From positions 992,001 to 1,056,000 of the forward strand of contig JADJSK010000001.1 of the NCBI GenBank assembly GCA_016711705.1: DNA of 64,000 bases. The letters run 5' to 3'. The position numbers and the translations under genes were made by a program. Of the stretch, positions 43,338 to 53,065 are shown piece by piece (position 1 is the first letter of the stretch; every line of letters starts with the position of its first letter). Below the pieces are notes generated by a model. It had not been told where the DNA came from and did not search any database. It saw only the letters and a program-made list of their open reading frames with translations. Origin of the DNA: Candidatus Brachybacter algidus. GTDB lineage: Bacteria > Bacteroidota > Bacteroidia > Chitinophagales > Saprospiraceae.

Positions 43338-46300
43338 ATGCTAGAAAGGTTCATTCAGTACAGCATTCATCATAAGTTGATTATTCTACTATTCTCCGCA
43401 GGAATTATTGGATTTGGAACATATGCATTAACTAAAATCCCGATCGGAGCTGTTCCTGATGTTACTAATAATCAAGTTCAAATCATTACTACTTCAAGAA
43501 ATCTCGCCACTGAAGATGTGGAGAAGTTTCTAACCTATCCCGTTGAACTTGAAATGGCAAACCTGCCTGATGTAACAGAAATCAGATCTATATCCAAGTT
43601 TGGCCTCTCAGTAGTAACAGTTGTTTTCAATGACAATATTGGTACTTATCTACCTAGACAACTGATTGCCGAAAAAATTAAAGCTGCTGAAGAAAAAATT
43701 CCAGCCGGCTTTGGCACTCCCTTTATGGGTCCTATAACAACAGGTCTTGGAGAAATCTACCAATATGTTATAGAAGTAGACTCTGCACATCATGATGTTT
43801 ATTCATTGTCAGATATTAGAACTATACAGGATTGGGTAGTAAAAAGACAACTATCGGGGATACCGGGAGTGGTAGAGGTCAATACATGGGGTGGACATTT
43901 GAAACAATATGAAGTAGCTATCAACCCTGAAAAACTCAGAAGCCTTAATATTTCTATTATCGATGCCTTTTCTGCGTTGGAGAAAAATAACAGTATTGCC
44001 GGGGGTGGCTATATTGAAAAATCAAATCAAACTTACTTTATTAGAGGTGAAGGACTCGTAGGCTCTTTAGAGGATATTGAAAATATCGTAATTGAGAACA
44101 GAAATGGCATACCTATCTTCATAAAAGATATAGCCACAGTAGGCTTTGGATATGCTACTCGATTCGGTGCAATCACAGGGAATGGAGAAGGAGAAAAAGT
44201 TCTGGGACAGGTTATGATGCTAAAAGGCGCAAATTCTAAAGCAGTCATCGATGCAGTAAAACAGCGGGTTGCTCAGATCTCCCCTACCCTGCCGCCGGGT
44301 GTTAGCATTAACCCCTTCCTGGAAAGAAGCGAACTAATAGATAAGACCACTTTCACTATAGCCGAAAACCTTTTATTAGGTTGTCTGATCGTGATCTTTG
44401 TGGTAGTGCTACTATTAGGAAATTTCCGTTCAGGATTAGTGGTAGCTTCTGTAATCCCAATGTGCTTATTATTTGCAATTTCTCTCATGTATATCTTTGG
44501 TGTAGATGCCAATTTGATGAGTTTGGGTGCAATCGATTTTGGAATTATAATAGATGGAGCAGTCATAATTGTAGAGTTCATTGCATTCAAGATTACAGCC
44601 GAAAGCACTCAAATAATGGCTTTGCCAAAACCCGAAAGACAAAATCTCATTGACAACATTACCCATTTAGGGGCAACGAAGATGATGCATTCAGCTGTAT
44701 TTGGACAACTTATCATCATTATTGTTTTTATTCCAATTCTTTCCTTAGTTGGAATTGAGGGTAAAATGTTTATTCCTATGGCATTGGTATTCTGCTTTGC
44801 ACTTATAGGTGCGATGATACTTTGCTTCACTTATGTTCCGGTGATGGCATCCCTGTTCATCAGACCCTCTGACCCTACAAAGAAAACTGTATCTAAACGC
44901 CTTATTACATTCTTAGAAGAAAAATATACACCAACTATTAATTGGGCCCTTCGTCGAAAAAAATTTGTGCTTAGTTTGGCTGCTGTCCTTATGATTGCTG
45001 TAGGTTTTCTATTTACCAGAATGGGAGGTGAATTTGTACCTACCCTTGATGAAGGAGATTTTGTAATTCAACCTGTCTTGAAAACTGGTACTTCCCTAAA
45101 AAATACTGTACTTATTACCACCAGAATTGAGAAAATTCTAAAAAGGTTTCCGGAAGTTGAACAGGTTGTAAGCAGAATTGGTGCAGCTGAAGTACCTACA
45201 GATCCCATGTCTATGGAAGAAAGTGATGTAATCATTAAGTTGATTCCAAAAGGCAAATGGGTATCTGCTAAAACCAAGGATGACTTGGCAGATAAATTCA
45301 AAGAAGCATTGTCAGAAATTCCAGGTGTAGATTTTGAATTTACACAACCAATTGAAATGCGATTTAACGAGCTGATTACAGGAGTGCGAGCCGATCTCGC
45401 AATCAAAATATTTGGAGAGGATTTGGATCTACTTGCCAAGAAGGCTCAGGAAGTCGAAAAAGCAATTCAAAATATTAATGGTGCAGCAGATATAATTGTG
45501 GAAAAAGTAGATGGCCTCCCTCAAATGTCTGTAAAATATGACCGAAGAATGATTGCAAAATACGGCTTAAATGTGGAGGAACTAAACGACATTATTACCA
45601 TGGGATTTGCCGGAAAAAATGCAGGAACAGTCTTTGAAGGTGAAAAGCAATTTGATTTAACCGTTAGGTTTGACAAAGATCATCATCAGGATATTCAGGA
45701 TATTGAGAATGCAACCATCCAACTCCCAAATGGTAATCAATTACCTCTTAGTGAGTTTGCATCTATATCATTGACTAAAGGCCCTGCCAAAATTTCCAGG
45801 GACAACACTAAGAGGAGGATTGTAGTTGGGGTTAATGTCAGAGGCAGAGATCTGGAATCCGTCGTTAAGGACGTTCAAGCCGTTATTAACAAAGAAATTA
45901 ACCTACCAACCGGATATACCATTGAATACGGAGGTCAATTTGAAAATCTAAGAACAGCTAAAGATCGCTTAATGATTGCCGTTCCCATAGCTTTAGTCTT
46001 GATATTCATCTTACTCTACTTTGCCTTCAACTCAATAAAAGAGGCATTGATCATATACAGTGCTATTCCAATGTCTGCTATTGGAGGAGTTATACTTTTA
46101 TACTTGCGAGATTTACCATTTAGTATTTCAGCAGGTGTAGGTTTTATTGCATTATTTGGTATAGCTGTGCTCAATGGAATTGTATTGATAGAAGAATTTA
46201 AAGAATTGAAAGCTCATGGTATCCATGATATTACTAAACGCATTCTTATGGGAACAAAAAATCGATTACGACCTGTCTTGTTGACAGCCTCAGCTGCGGC

Positions 46301-47666
46301 ATTAGGATTCCTTCCTATGGCCATTTCTACATCAGCAGGCGCTGAAGTTCAAAGGCCTTTAGCTACAGTAGTAGTTGGTGGACTTATCTCAGCTACTATC
46401 CTTACCTTGATTGTCTTACCGATTCTTTATGCCATATTTGACAGAAAGGGTCATTTACCTAAGGCAAAAGCAACGATAGTCGCAGGATTGCTGTTAATGA
46501 TATTTATTATTCCTGCAGTAGGACAAAGTCAAACTAATAATATTACAGTTGATCAGGCAATTGAAATAGCTCTTAAAAACAACTTAGGTCTAAAGGCATC
46601 TGCGCAAAGGATAGAACAAGGGACTCTGCTCATAGCAAGTGCTAATGATATCAATAAGACTGATATATATTTCAATAGGGACCAAAATAACATAGCTCCC
46701 AATAATGTACCGCTAAATGTGTGGGGCATCGGCCAGTCCATTCAGTTTCCAACAGTATATGGCGCCCAGCGTAAAGTACTGCAAGGTAAAGCTCAATTAA
46801 TAACTGATCAATACAAGTTAGACAAATATATAGTAACCAAAGTCGTTTCCAACTCTTATTACGAAATAGTGTATTGGCAGCAAATGCTTATCGACTACAA
46901 CTATTTGGATAGTATTTATACCACATTCGAATATGCAGCAAAGAGAAGATTTGATCAGGGTGAAACAAATTATCTGGAGAAACTAACAGCTGAAACTAAG
47001 AAAAAAGAAGTGAGCTTAAAACTCAATCAGATAAAAGAAAGCATCCAGAAATCTTATATTCTATTAAACCAATGGCTTCAAACTGATACCTCATTCACAG
47101 TAAGTGATACAGAATTAAAAAGAATAACCCTAAAACCTGTTGAAGCGAATTTACATCCAGTAGTAAATTATTATGAAGATGCTATGAAGCTATCTAATCT
47201 TCAGGTGTCATTAGAGAAACAAAAGCTTTTACCGGATTTAAATGCCTCCGTTTTTCAGGGATTGAATAATGGCATTGGCAAAAAATCATACTTAGGGTTC
47301 CAGGTAGGTGCCTCAATTCCATTATGGAGAGGTAGCCAACGATCAAAAATATCTGCTGCAAAATTGGAAACCAATATTCTATTGGATGAAAGCAATAATT
47401 ATAAAGCACAACTAACTACAAAGTACGAAGCATTGCAATCTGATCTAAGGCAGTATGAGGAAGGACTAATTTATTATGAAACCACAGGTAAAAAATTAAC
47501 GGAAGAAACCTTGTTTCATGCAAATATTGCATATAAAAACGGGGAAATAAACTTTCTACAATACATCCAGCTGCTGGATAATGCAAAGAGTATTGAAACC
47601 AATTACATCACAACCCTTTTCCAGTACAATATGACGGTACTTGAAGCGAACTATTTGATGAAATAA
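43338..47666 (+). CDS. CzcA-type heavy metal RND efflux pump fused to a TolC-like outer membrane factor
   Basis: 1442 residues. Residues 1-1037 are an HME-family RND pump: start LERFIQYSIHHKLIILL, DFGIIIDGAVIIVE with two acidic residues in helix 4 (as in pumps for divalent Zn, Co, Cd, Ni rather than Cu/Ag CusA), TRMGGEFVPTLDEGDF and ITGVRADLAIKIFGED. After a linker with an extra hydrophobic helix (about 1045-1062, IVAGLLLMIFIIPAVGQ), residues 1065-1442 are an outer membrane efflux protein: TNNITVDQAIEIALKNN and long coiled helices. A separate TolC gene is not present in the operon. The adaptor gene starts 2 bp after the stop. Confidence 0.92.
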   Translation: MLERFIQYSIHHKLIILLFSAGIIGFGTYALTKIPIGAVPDVTNNQVQIITTSRNLATEDVEKFLTYPVELEMANLPDVTEIRSISKFGLSVVTVVFNDNIGTYLPRQLIAEKIKAAEEKIPAGFGTPFMGPITTGLGEIYQYVIEVDSAHHDVYSLSDIRTIQDWVVKRQLSGIPGVVEVNTWGGHLKQYEVAINPEKLRSLNISIIDAFSALEKNNSIAGGGYIEKSNQTYFIRGEGLVGSLEDIENIVIENRNGIPIFIKDIATVGFGYATRFGAITGNGEGEKVLGQVMMLKGANSKAVIDAVKQRVAQISPTLPPGVSINPFLERSELIDKTTFTIAENLLLGCLIVIFVVVLLLGNFRSGLVVASVIPMCLLFAISLMYIFGVDANLMSLGAIDFGIIIDGAVIIVEFIAFKITAESTQIMALPKPERQNLIDNITHLGATKMMHSAVFGQLIIIIVFIPILSLVGIEGKMFIPMALVFCFALIGAMILCFTYVPVMASLFIRPSDPTKKTVSKRLITFLEEKYTPTINWALRRKKFVLSLAAVLMIAVGFLFTRMGGEFVPTLDEGDFVIQPVLKTGTSLKNTVLITTRIEKILKRFPEVEQVVSRIGAAEVPTDPMSMEESDVIIKLIPKGKWVSAKTKDDLADKFKEALSEIPGVDFEFTQPIEMRFNELITGVRADLAIKIFGEDLDLLAKKAQEVEKAIQNINGAADIIVEKVDGLPQMSVKYDRRMIAKYGLNVEELNDIITMGFAGKNAGTVFEGEKQFDLTVRFDKDHHQDIQDIENATIQLPNGNQLPLSEFASISLTKGPAKISRDNTKRRIVVGVNVRGRDLESVVKDVQAVINKEINLPTGYTIEYGGQFENLRTAKDRLMIAVPIALVLIFILLYFAFNSIKEALIIYSAIPMSAIGGVILLYLRDLPFSISAGVGFIALFGIAVLNGIVLIEEFKELKAHGIHDITKRILMGTKNRLRPVLLTASAAALGFLPMAISTSAGAEVQRPLATVVVGGLISATILTLIVLPILYAIFDRKGHLPKAKATIVAGLLLMIFIIPAVGQSQTNNITVDQAIEIALKNNLGLKASAQRIEQGTLLIASANDINKTDIYFNRDQNNIAPNNVPLNVWGIGQSIQFPTVYGAQRKVLQGKAQLITDQYKLDKYIVTKVVSNSYYEIVYWQQMLIDYNYLDSIYTTFEYAAKRRFDQGETNYLEKLTAETKKKEVSLKLNQIKESIQKSYILLNQWLQTDTSFTVSDTELKRITLKPVEANLHPVVNYYEDAMKLSNLQVSLEKQKLLPDLNASVFQGLNNGIGKKSYLGFQVGASIPLWRGSQRSKISAAKLETNILLDESNNYKAQLTTKYEALQSDLRQYEEGLIYYETTGKKLTEETLFHANIAYKNGEINFLQYIQLLDNAKSIETNYITTLFQYNMTVLEANYLMK

Positions 47667-47685
47667 TATGAAAAAATATAATAAT

Positions 47686-48834
47686 ATGAAAAAATATGCA
47701 TTTAGCTTTTTGATTGTTTTCTCAATCTTCTGGCTGACATCTTGTAATTCAAAGTCTGAACCGTCGCCATCGGATGCTTCATCGGTAGAACAAGTTGGAG
47801 ATGATGTGTATAATATCTCACAAGCACAATTCAACTCCTCTGACATGGCATTGGGTCAGATGGAGATGAAACCATTTAGTGGAATTGTAAAGGCTAATGG
47901 AATGTTTGATGTGCCACCTGATAATGAGGCAAGGGTAAGTACATATTTTGGTGGAACAGTAAAAAGTATCCAACTAATACCAGGTCAAAGAGTAAAGAAA
48001 GGACAAATACTTTTCGTATTAGAAAATCCTGATTATGTGCAGATACAGCAGGATTATCTGGAAGCAAAAGGCCATCTCACCTATTTAAAATCAGATTTTG
48101 ACAGGCAGAAGAATTTGGTGCAGGACAATGTGGCATCACAAAAGACCTTCCTTAAATCCGAATCAGAATATACGGTAACCAGAGTAAGACTTGAATCCTT
48201 AGGTAAAAAACTAGTCTTAATGGGTATAAACCCAAATGCGCTCTCTATTGAGAACATTAGAACAACTATCAATATTCATTCTCCCATTAGTGGCTTTGTT
48301 ACACATGTGGATATCGCCAAGGGGACATTCCTCATTCCTTCTCAAAATGCTATAACAATTATAAATACTGACCATCTCCATTTGGAACTCAACATATTCG
48401 AAAAAGACCTTATGAAAGTCAAAATTGGGCAACCAATTGTATTTAAAATACAAGAAGATAATAGCAAGGAATACAAAGCGACAGTTCATATGGTGAACAA
48501 AACCGTAGATGCTGAGAAGCGTACTATCAATATTCATGGCCACATTATAGATCAAGGGCAATCTGCAAAATTTAATCCCGGAATGTATGTGGAAGCAGAG
48601 ATTTTAACGACTTCTGAATTAAAAGCATCCTTACCGGAAGATGCATTGGTTGATTCAGAAGGTAAATATTATGTTTTAGTACTTAGCAATACAACAAAGG
48701 AAGGATACACTTTTATAAAAAAAGAAGTTAAAACAGGTTCAACAAAGGATGGCTTTGTTGAGATACTAAATATGCAAAATTTCAAAGACAATTCAAAATT
48801 CCTCGTTAGAGGAGCATTTAATCTTATAAAATAA
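47686..48834 (+). CDS. RND periplasmic adaptor (CzcB/CusB-like), lipoprotein
   Basis: About 382 residues from the ATG at 47686; an earlier ATG at 47668 adds six residues. The signal ends FWLTSCNSKSE, so the Cys (C20) should be lipidated. The adaptor has the barrel-sandwich pieces ARVSTYFGGTVKSIQLIPGQ and VKKGQILFVLENPDY, a hairpin of coiled helices (QDNVASQKTFLKSESEY), and the second half-motif TTINIHSPISGFVTHVDIAKG. Beta-barrel and membrane-proximal domains follow. It would link the inner-membrane pump with the outer-membrane factor domain. Tightly linked to the pump gene. Confidence 0.9.
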   Translation: MKKYAFSFLIVFSIFWLTSCNSKSEPSPSDASSVEQVGDDVYNISQAQFNSSDMALGQMEMKPFSGIVKANGMFDVPPDNEARVSTYFGGTVKSIQLIPGQRVKKGQILFVLENPDYVQIQQDYLEAKGHLTYLKSDFDRQKNLVQDNVASQKTFLKSESEYTVTRVRLESLGKKLVLMGINPNALSIENIRTTINIHSPISGFVTHVDIAKGTFLIPSQNAITIINTDHLHLELNIFEKDLMKVKIGQPIVFKIQEDNSKEYKATVHMVNKTVDAEKRTINIHGHIIDQGQSAKFNPGMYVEAEILTTSELKASLPEDALVDSEGKYYVLVLSNTTKEGYTFIKKEVKTGSTKDGFVEILNMQNFKDNSKFLVRGAFNLIK

Positions 48835-48840
48835 TAAAAA

Positions 48841-49317
48841 ATGAACGGAGCACATTTTCATCTAGTCGTTAACCACCTACCTATTGTAGGCTTACTAATT
48901 GGAATTTTAATCCTTATCACAGGATTGGCATTAAAGAAAGTAGATATCCAACTTACGGCATTGGGAGTTTTTATCTTCAGCGCAGTCTCTTCCATTGTGG
49001 CATTTAACACTGGAGAAGGTGCAGAAGAAGTTGTAGAAAAGATATCAGGCATAAGTGAGACTTTAATCCATAGACATGAAGAGTTTGCTGAATCTTTTTT
49101 CACGGTCATATTGATTTTGGGTGGGATGTCTATAATTACGATTTTTACATTAATACGTAGAAATAAATATGCAAAATATTTCTTATATCTGTCTTTAGCC
49201 CTTGCAATATCAGCAGGTGTTCTAGCAAAATTTGTCGGAACAAGTGGCGGGGAAATTAGACACTCAGAGATTAGAAGTGAAGCACAGATGATTCCTGTGG
49301 AAAAGGAGGATCATTAA
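48841..49317 (+). CDS. Small four-helix membrane protein, DUF2231-like
   Basis: 158 residues. Opening MNGAHFHLVVNHLPIVGLLI holds two His before the first helix, with a further His in TLIHRHEEFAESFF. Four hydrophobic helices are visible (about 12-28, 34-55, 82-103, 112-132). The HxxxNHLP opening recalls DUF2231 membrane proteins, some of which occur near cytochromes and metal-handling genes. It begins 7 bp after the adaptor stop, so it belongs to the efflux operon. A metal or haem role through the His residues is inference. Confidence 0.65.
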   Translation: MNGAHFHLVVNHLPIVGLLIGILILITGLALKKVDIQLTALGVFIFSAVSSIVAFNTGEGAEEVVEKISGISETLIHRHEEFAESFFTVILILGGMSIITIFTLIRRNKYAKYFLYLSLALAISAGVLAKFVGTSGGEIRHSEIRSEAQMIPVEKEDH

Positions 49318-49337
49318 TTATCTTACTAAATGACAAT

Positions 49338-49377
49338 CTCAAGTTTCGGCAGTTAAGAAACAAAGGTAGATGGTTGA
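49338..49377 (-). repeat. Dispersed 40-bp element, copy 2
   Basis: The reverse complement matches 9825-9864 at 38 of 40 positions. It starts 20 bp after the stop of the membrane protein gene, as copy 1 starts 13 bp after the restored stop of the histidine kinase. Confidence 0.7.
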
Positions 49378-49449
49378 TGTTATTAGTTGTTAGATGGAGC
49401 TTAGTCAATTGATTCATATTTTTTCTTTAATAGGTTTATTAGAAAAAAT

Positions 49450-49483
49450 ATCCATGTGATTGATGGATCCCGCAGTTGCGGGA
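49450..49483. repeat. Two adjoining hairpins
   Basis: ATCCAT (49450-49455) pairs with ATGGAT (49463-49468), and directly after it TCCCGCA pairs with TGCGGGA (49468-49474 and 49477-49483) around a 2-nt loop. The second is GC-rich in AT-rich DNA. Confidence 0.35.
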
Positions 49484-50201
49484 CTAAAATCTACTCCGCC
49501 ATCACTTTGTTCATCGGACAAGCTTCTAACATCTAACATTTTATTAAATTTTAAATTATTTCTTCAAAAATGAAAATTTGACTAACGAAACTTAAGTGAC
49601 AATTTAACAAACAATCTATTTCCTTAGTAATTGATGAATAATTTTATTCTGAAATTACTAAGGAATAATCTTTATTCATTTGTGCAGTTTATTTGCAATT
49701 TAATTATTTAACAATTAATTAATTCTGTTAAATTTTAAACGTGAAGACCTTAACATAATCGCTAGTAATCCTTGCTATACTTCAATTGGAGCAAATATCT
49801 TCTTATTATACAAGCACTACATTCTTAGCATTACTATTAAATAAATATTTAATTAATAATTAAATTTGGTATTTCAAAGCTTAGTTCATATCTTTGATTT
49901 TTAATCATCAGAATATTATTTATTTATTAAATGCAACAAATAAAACATAATTTTAGAAACTCTGTAGCTCATAGTCCTGAGCTTATTTGTGCATTCCCAT
50001 ATTTCGCGATATCTCTTAAACGCGAAACTACCTTCCTGTTCTAAAAAGGCATAACGAGTGTGCCTGTCTAACTCTTTTAACATTATTTCTTACTGAAAAT
50101 ATTCAATAATGACATCTTGAATATCTCTACTCGCATGTAGAATAGTGTTTCAATACAGAGTTGAAGTGATGTTCTTTATTTAAATATAAATTAATATTAT
50201 C

Positions 50202-50309
50202 ATGGCTGAATTAAAGAAAAAGCTTAGCAAAACTGACCTGAAGGAGAAAAAACAACTGAAAATTCTAAAAAAATTAGAGGATAAAAAAACGAGAAAACGT
50301 AAAGGGTAG
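50202..50309 (+). CDS. Very small basic protein, unknown
   Basis: 35 residues from ATG 50202 to TAG 50307-50309: it starts MAELKKKLSKTD and ends KTRKRKG. About half of the residues are Lys or Arg, and the sequence should be one helix. A strong intrinsic terminator begins 25 bp after the stop, which supports a real short transcript. The composition resembles small ribosome- or nucleoid-associated proteins, but no family is recognised. Confidence 0.5.
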   Translation: MAELKKKLSKTDLKEKKQLKILKKLEDKKTRKRKG

Positions 50310-50334
50310 TCAAATCCAAATTTAAATATTTTTA

Positions 50335-50375
50335 AGGAAGGCTGTAAATATTCATTTACGGCCTTTCTAATTTTT
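50335..50375 (+). terminator. Strong intrinsic terminator after the 35-residue gene
   Basis: AGGAAGGCTGTAAAT (50335-50349) pairs with ATTTACGGCCTTTCT (50354-50368) over 15 positions with two G-U pairs and a 4-nt loop, followed by AATTTTT. Confidence 0.85.
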
Positions 50376-50584
50376 GGAAAAGACATAATTATACTCTGAG
50401 TGATTTAGGCTGAGATTCTACCGTGAACTTTTAATGGATAAACAGTTGGACATTGTTTCATAAAGTATTTGCTGTAAATAAAAGGAGCATCCTGATACAC
50501 CACGTTTAAAATTCATAAATTGGAACTAGATTTTATGTAAGAGATAACAGCAGCCAAGCGGCTTAGTAACTTATAACAATCGTA

Positions 50585-53035
50585 TTAAAACTTTGTAAAT
50601 TTTCTAGACCATGAAGCTCCCTTCAACCAATATACACCTGAAGAAAATGCTGATATATCCAACATCTGCAAAGGAGGAGTAATTCTTAAAGTTTGTACTA
50701 CTTGTCCATAAATATTAAAGATTTTGGCGGTTTCCGAATTGTTTGTTTGAATGTAAAGAACTTCTGCAGCAGGATTGGGATACACCTCTACTTTCACGAC
50801 AGGCTTATTTTCAATGCTGATGACATTGGAATAATTAATAGCTCCATTTAAGTCTAAAATACGCAATCGGTAATAATACACTCTTTCCAATTTACTTTCA
50901 TTGAAACTAACTTTCAAGTTAGCATTGTAAACAGCTGCTTCCCCTTTTGCTGGCAATGTAACCACAGTTTTGTATTGACCGGATTCCAATCGTTGGACCT
51001 CAAATTGTTGAGTGTTAATCTCAGTTATACTCTCCCAACTGAGAAGATGCTCAAGTCCTATTTGCTGCCCCTTAAAACTTAAGAGCTCTACTGGTAAAGG
51101 AATGAAATTAATAAGCACCTTACTGGAGTAAGGAGGTATTGTAGCACTACTTACAGCAACATTGTCAAGATCAATAGTGCCTACAAGTGGAATAATGACA
51201 GTACTATTGGTTGGATTCTTAAGAATGAAAGAGTTATCTGTTGGATATGCCCACTGGAAATAACTTGCTTTGGAGTTCAAATCCAAACCTGTGCTGCTTT
51301 TCCATTGAGTGAGGGTAAAAGTTTGTGGAGCTGACCATATATACCTCGCTACCACAGACCCATAAACATTATGTAAATAATTTTGATCAGATGTAGTCAA
51401 TGTGCTATAATTGTTGTCATCAGAGGCTATTTCCAATGGCACCCCACCTGATACATTTGAATACAATACATTGTTGTTTGACACATTCCCATAAATACTC
51501 TCTCCCGGCAGCCAGTCAGCGAAACTAAGTGCTACCTTACATTTATAAACAGTATTATTTTGAATTGTGCAATTATTAGAACCGGCATTAATAACTATTC
51601 CACCACCAACAGGAATTTCAGTCACTGTATTGTTAAGTATTTGAATATCGTGGGCGTTGTTATCTATATAAATTCCCAAGGCAATTCCATTTGGAGAAAT
51701 ACCTTCATAATCTCCTATTACATGGTCGACAAAATTATTGCGAACAATGCAATTATAAGAGGAAGTTCCCCAGGTATAAATGGCGCCTCCATCCGACATA
51801 TTCATTAAACTGTAGCTGACCTGATTCTTCTCGACTACTATACCGTTTCCGATAAACTTTATTCCATTGTACCCAGAATTAGTTATCACGTTTTCAGCAA
51901 TTACACAACCAGGTGTACCATTTATTTGATAAATGGCATTTGGATAAAACTCACCAGAGAAGTTTGGAATATTTTTACCCCAAGTCATTCCTGTATTTTG
52001 AATGGTATTTTTGGAAATTGAGGTGTTTGAAGAATTAGCAGCTACAATAGCTTGTAAATAAGAGTCGTTAAAAATATTTGATTCAATAGCATTTTCATTA
52101 CCACTGAGTAAAATTCCTTGATGATTCTGTTCAAAATTACAATTCTTAACTACATTATTATTACTCGAACCCATGAGTCTAATTCCAAAGTCAGCAAAAT
52201 GCATAAATTTGAGATTGCTAATGACGTTATCGCTTCTGTTATCATTGCCGGCTATTCCTAATAATTGAGTAGATGCTTCCACTGAAAGTTCATCAGGGCT
52301 AACACCCGAAGTCATTAAATAAAGTGTATGGATAGACGGATCATAATACCATTCTCCCGGCGCATCTAAAAGGCTAAGTTTGTTGTCAAAATAAAAGTAA
52401 GATCCGTTATTTGCCGCATTTATATCTGTATTCCAGCTAACTGTACTTCCAGCTTGAGAAATCACAGGCTGACGATTATTGCGCCATTCAAATTCGCGAA
52501 TGCAGATATTCGCTCCAACAAAATTCAAACCCGAACTTCCAATCGATGGGCTTGATGCACTTGTAGTCGTGGCTACTGTAGTATTTAACACACCTGAGTT
52601 AGGATATCTAGCCAATTGTTGTGCAATCCCATCAACAAACACCAAATGAACTGGTGAGGAAATGGTAGCTTTCCAAATATTACCGCTATGTTGAGTCCAT
52701 CCTGTAACGACTTCAGAACCTTTAATAATTGGATCTGCCCCTGAGCCATATGCGTCAAAAGTAATTCCACTGTTGTTGTATGCTGAAAAATAAATCTCTC
52801 CGCGAAATGTATCGCCTCTTCGAAAATATATATGGTCACCGCTACTAATGGTCACACTCCATGTCCCGGATGGTCCACCCAATTCTGTACTTAATTTTGA
52901 AAGTGTTTTCCAGGCAGTAGCAACAGAGGTTCCATTATTTGCATCATTTCCCGCATTAGAAATATAGAAATCAGTTGCAAATAAGTTACTGAGGCTAATA
53001 AAAATGAATAGAATTAAAGTGCAAAAATGACGCAT
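50585..53035 (-). CDS. Secreted beta-helix protein with T9SS sorting domain
   Basis: 816 residues. Signal peptide about 1-20 (SLSNLFA), then TDFYISNAGNDANNGTSVAT, AWKTLSKL, HIYFRRGDTFRGE and FDAYGSGADPIIKG. These lines match the opening of the plus-strand gene at 24055 closely. Asn-rich beta-helix rungs follow (NNVVKNCNFEQNHQGILLSG, NTVYKCKVALSFADWLPG). A beta-sandwich (VELLSFKGQQIGLEHLLSWE) and a type A T9SS domain (VYPNPAAEVLYIQT ... GVYWLKGASWSRKF) end the protein. Substrate unknown, with polysaccharide lyase-like action possible. The AraC-type gene at 53066 lies 30 bp upstream on the same strand. Confidence 0.83.
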   Translation of the reverse strand: MRHFCTLILFIFISLSNLFATDFYISNAGNDANNGTSVATAWKTLSKLSTELGGPSGTWSVTISSGDHIYFRRGDTFRGEIYFSAYNNSGITFDAYGSGADPIIKGSEVVTGWTQHSGNIWKATISSPVHLVFVDGIAQQLARYPNSGVLNTTVATTTSASSPSIGSSGLNFVGANICIREFEWRNNRQPVISQAGSTVSWNTDINAANNGSYFYFDNKLSLLDAPGEWYYDPSIHTLYLMTSGVSPDELSVEASTQLLGIAGNDNRSDNVISNLKFMHFADFGIRLMGSSNNNVVKNCNFEQNHQGILLSGNENAIESNIFNDSYLQAIVAANSSNTSISKNTIQNTGMTWGKNIPNFSGEFYPNAIYQINGTPGCVIAENVITNSGYNGIKFIGNGIVVEKNQVSYSLMNMSDGGAIYTWGTSSYNCIVRNNFVDHVIGDYEGISPNGIALGIYIDNNAHDIQILNNTVTEIPVGGGIVINAGSNNCTIQNNTVYKCKVALSFADWLPGESIYGNVSNNNVLYSNVSGGVPLEIASDDNNYSTLTTSDQNYLHNVYGSVVARYIWSAPQTFTLTQWKSSTGLDLNSKASYFQWAYPTDNSFILKNPTNSTVIIPLVGTIDLDNVAVSSATIPPYSSKVLINFIPLPVELLSFKGQQIGLEHLLSWESITEINTQQFEVQRLESGQYKTVVTLPAKGEAAVYNANLKVSFNESKLERVYYYRLRILDLNGAINYSNVISIENKPVVKVEVYPNPAAEVLYIQTNNSETAKIFNIYGQVVQTLRITPPLQMLDISAFSSGVYWLKGASWSRKFTKF

Positions 53036-53065
53036 GACATTTTTTATGCAAATGTAACTCTGCTA

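Larger units (their letters stand above)
49318..50201. other. Long intergenic region
   Basis: A 40-bp dispersed element lies at 49338-49377 and two adjoining hairpins at 49450-49483. A further GAAACTT motif is at about 49583. The rest is AT-rich with no gene recognised. Confidence 0.4.

Noticed and set aside
44381..44653. Alternative-frame gene inside the RND pump
   Set aside because: Out of frame with a well conserved pump sequence; composition is that of a shadow frame.
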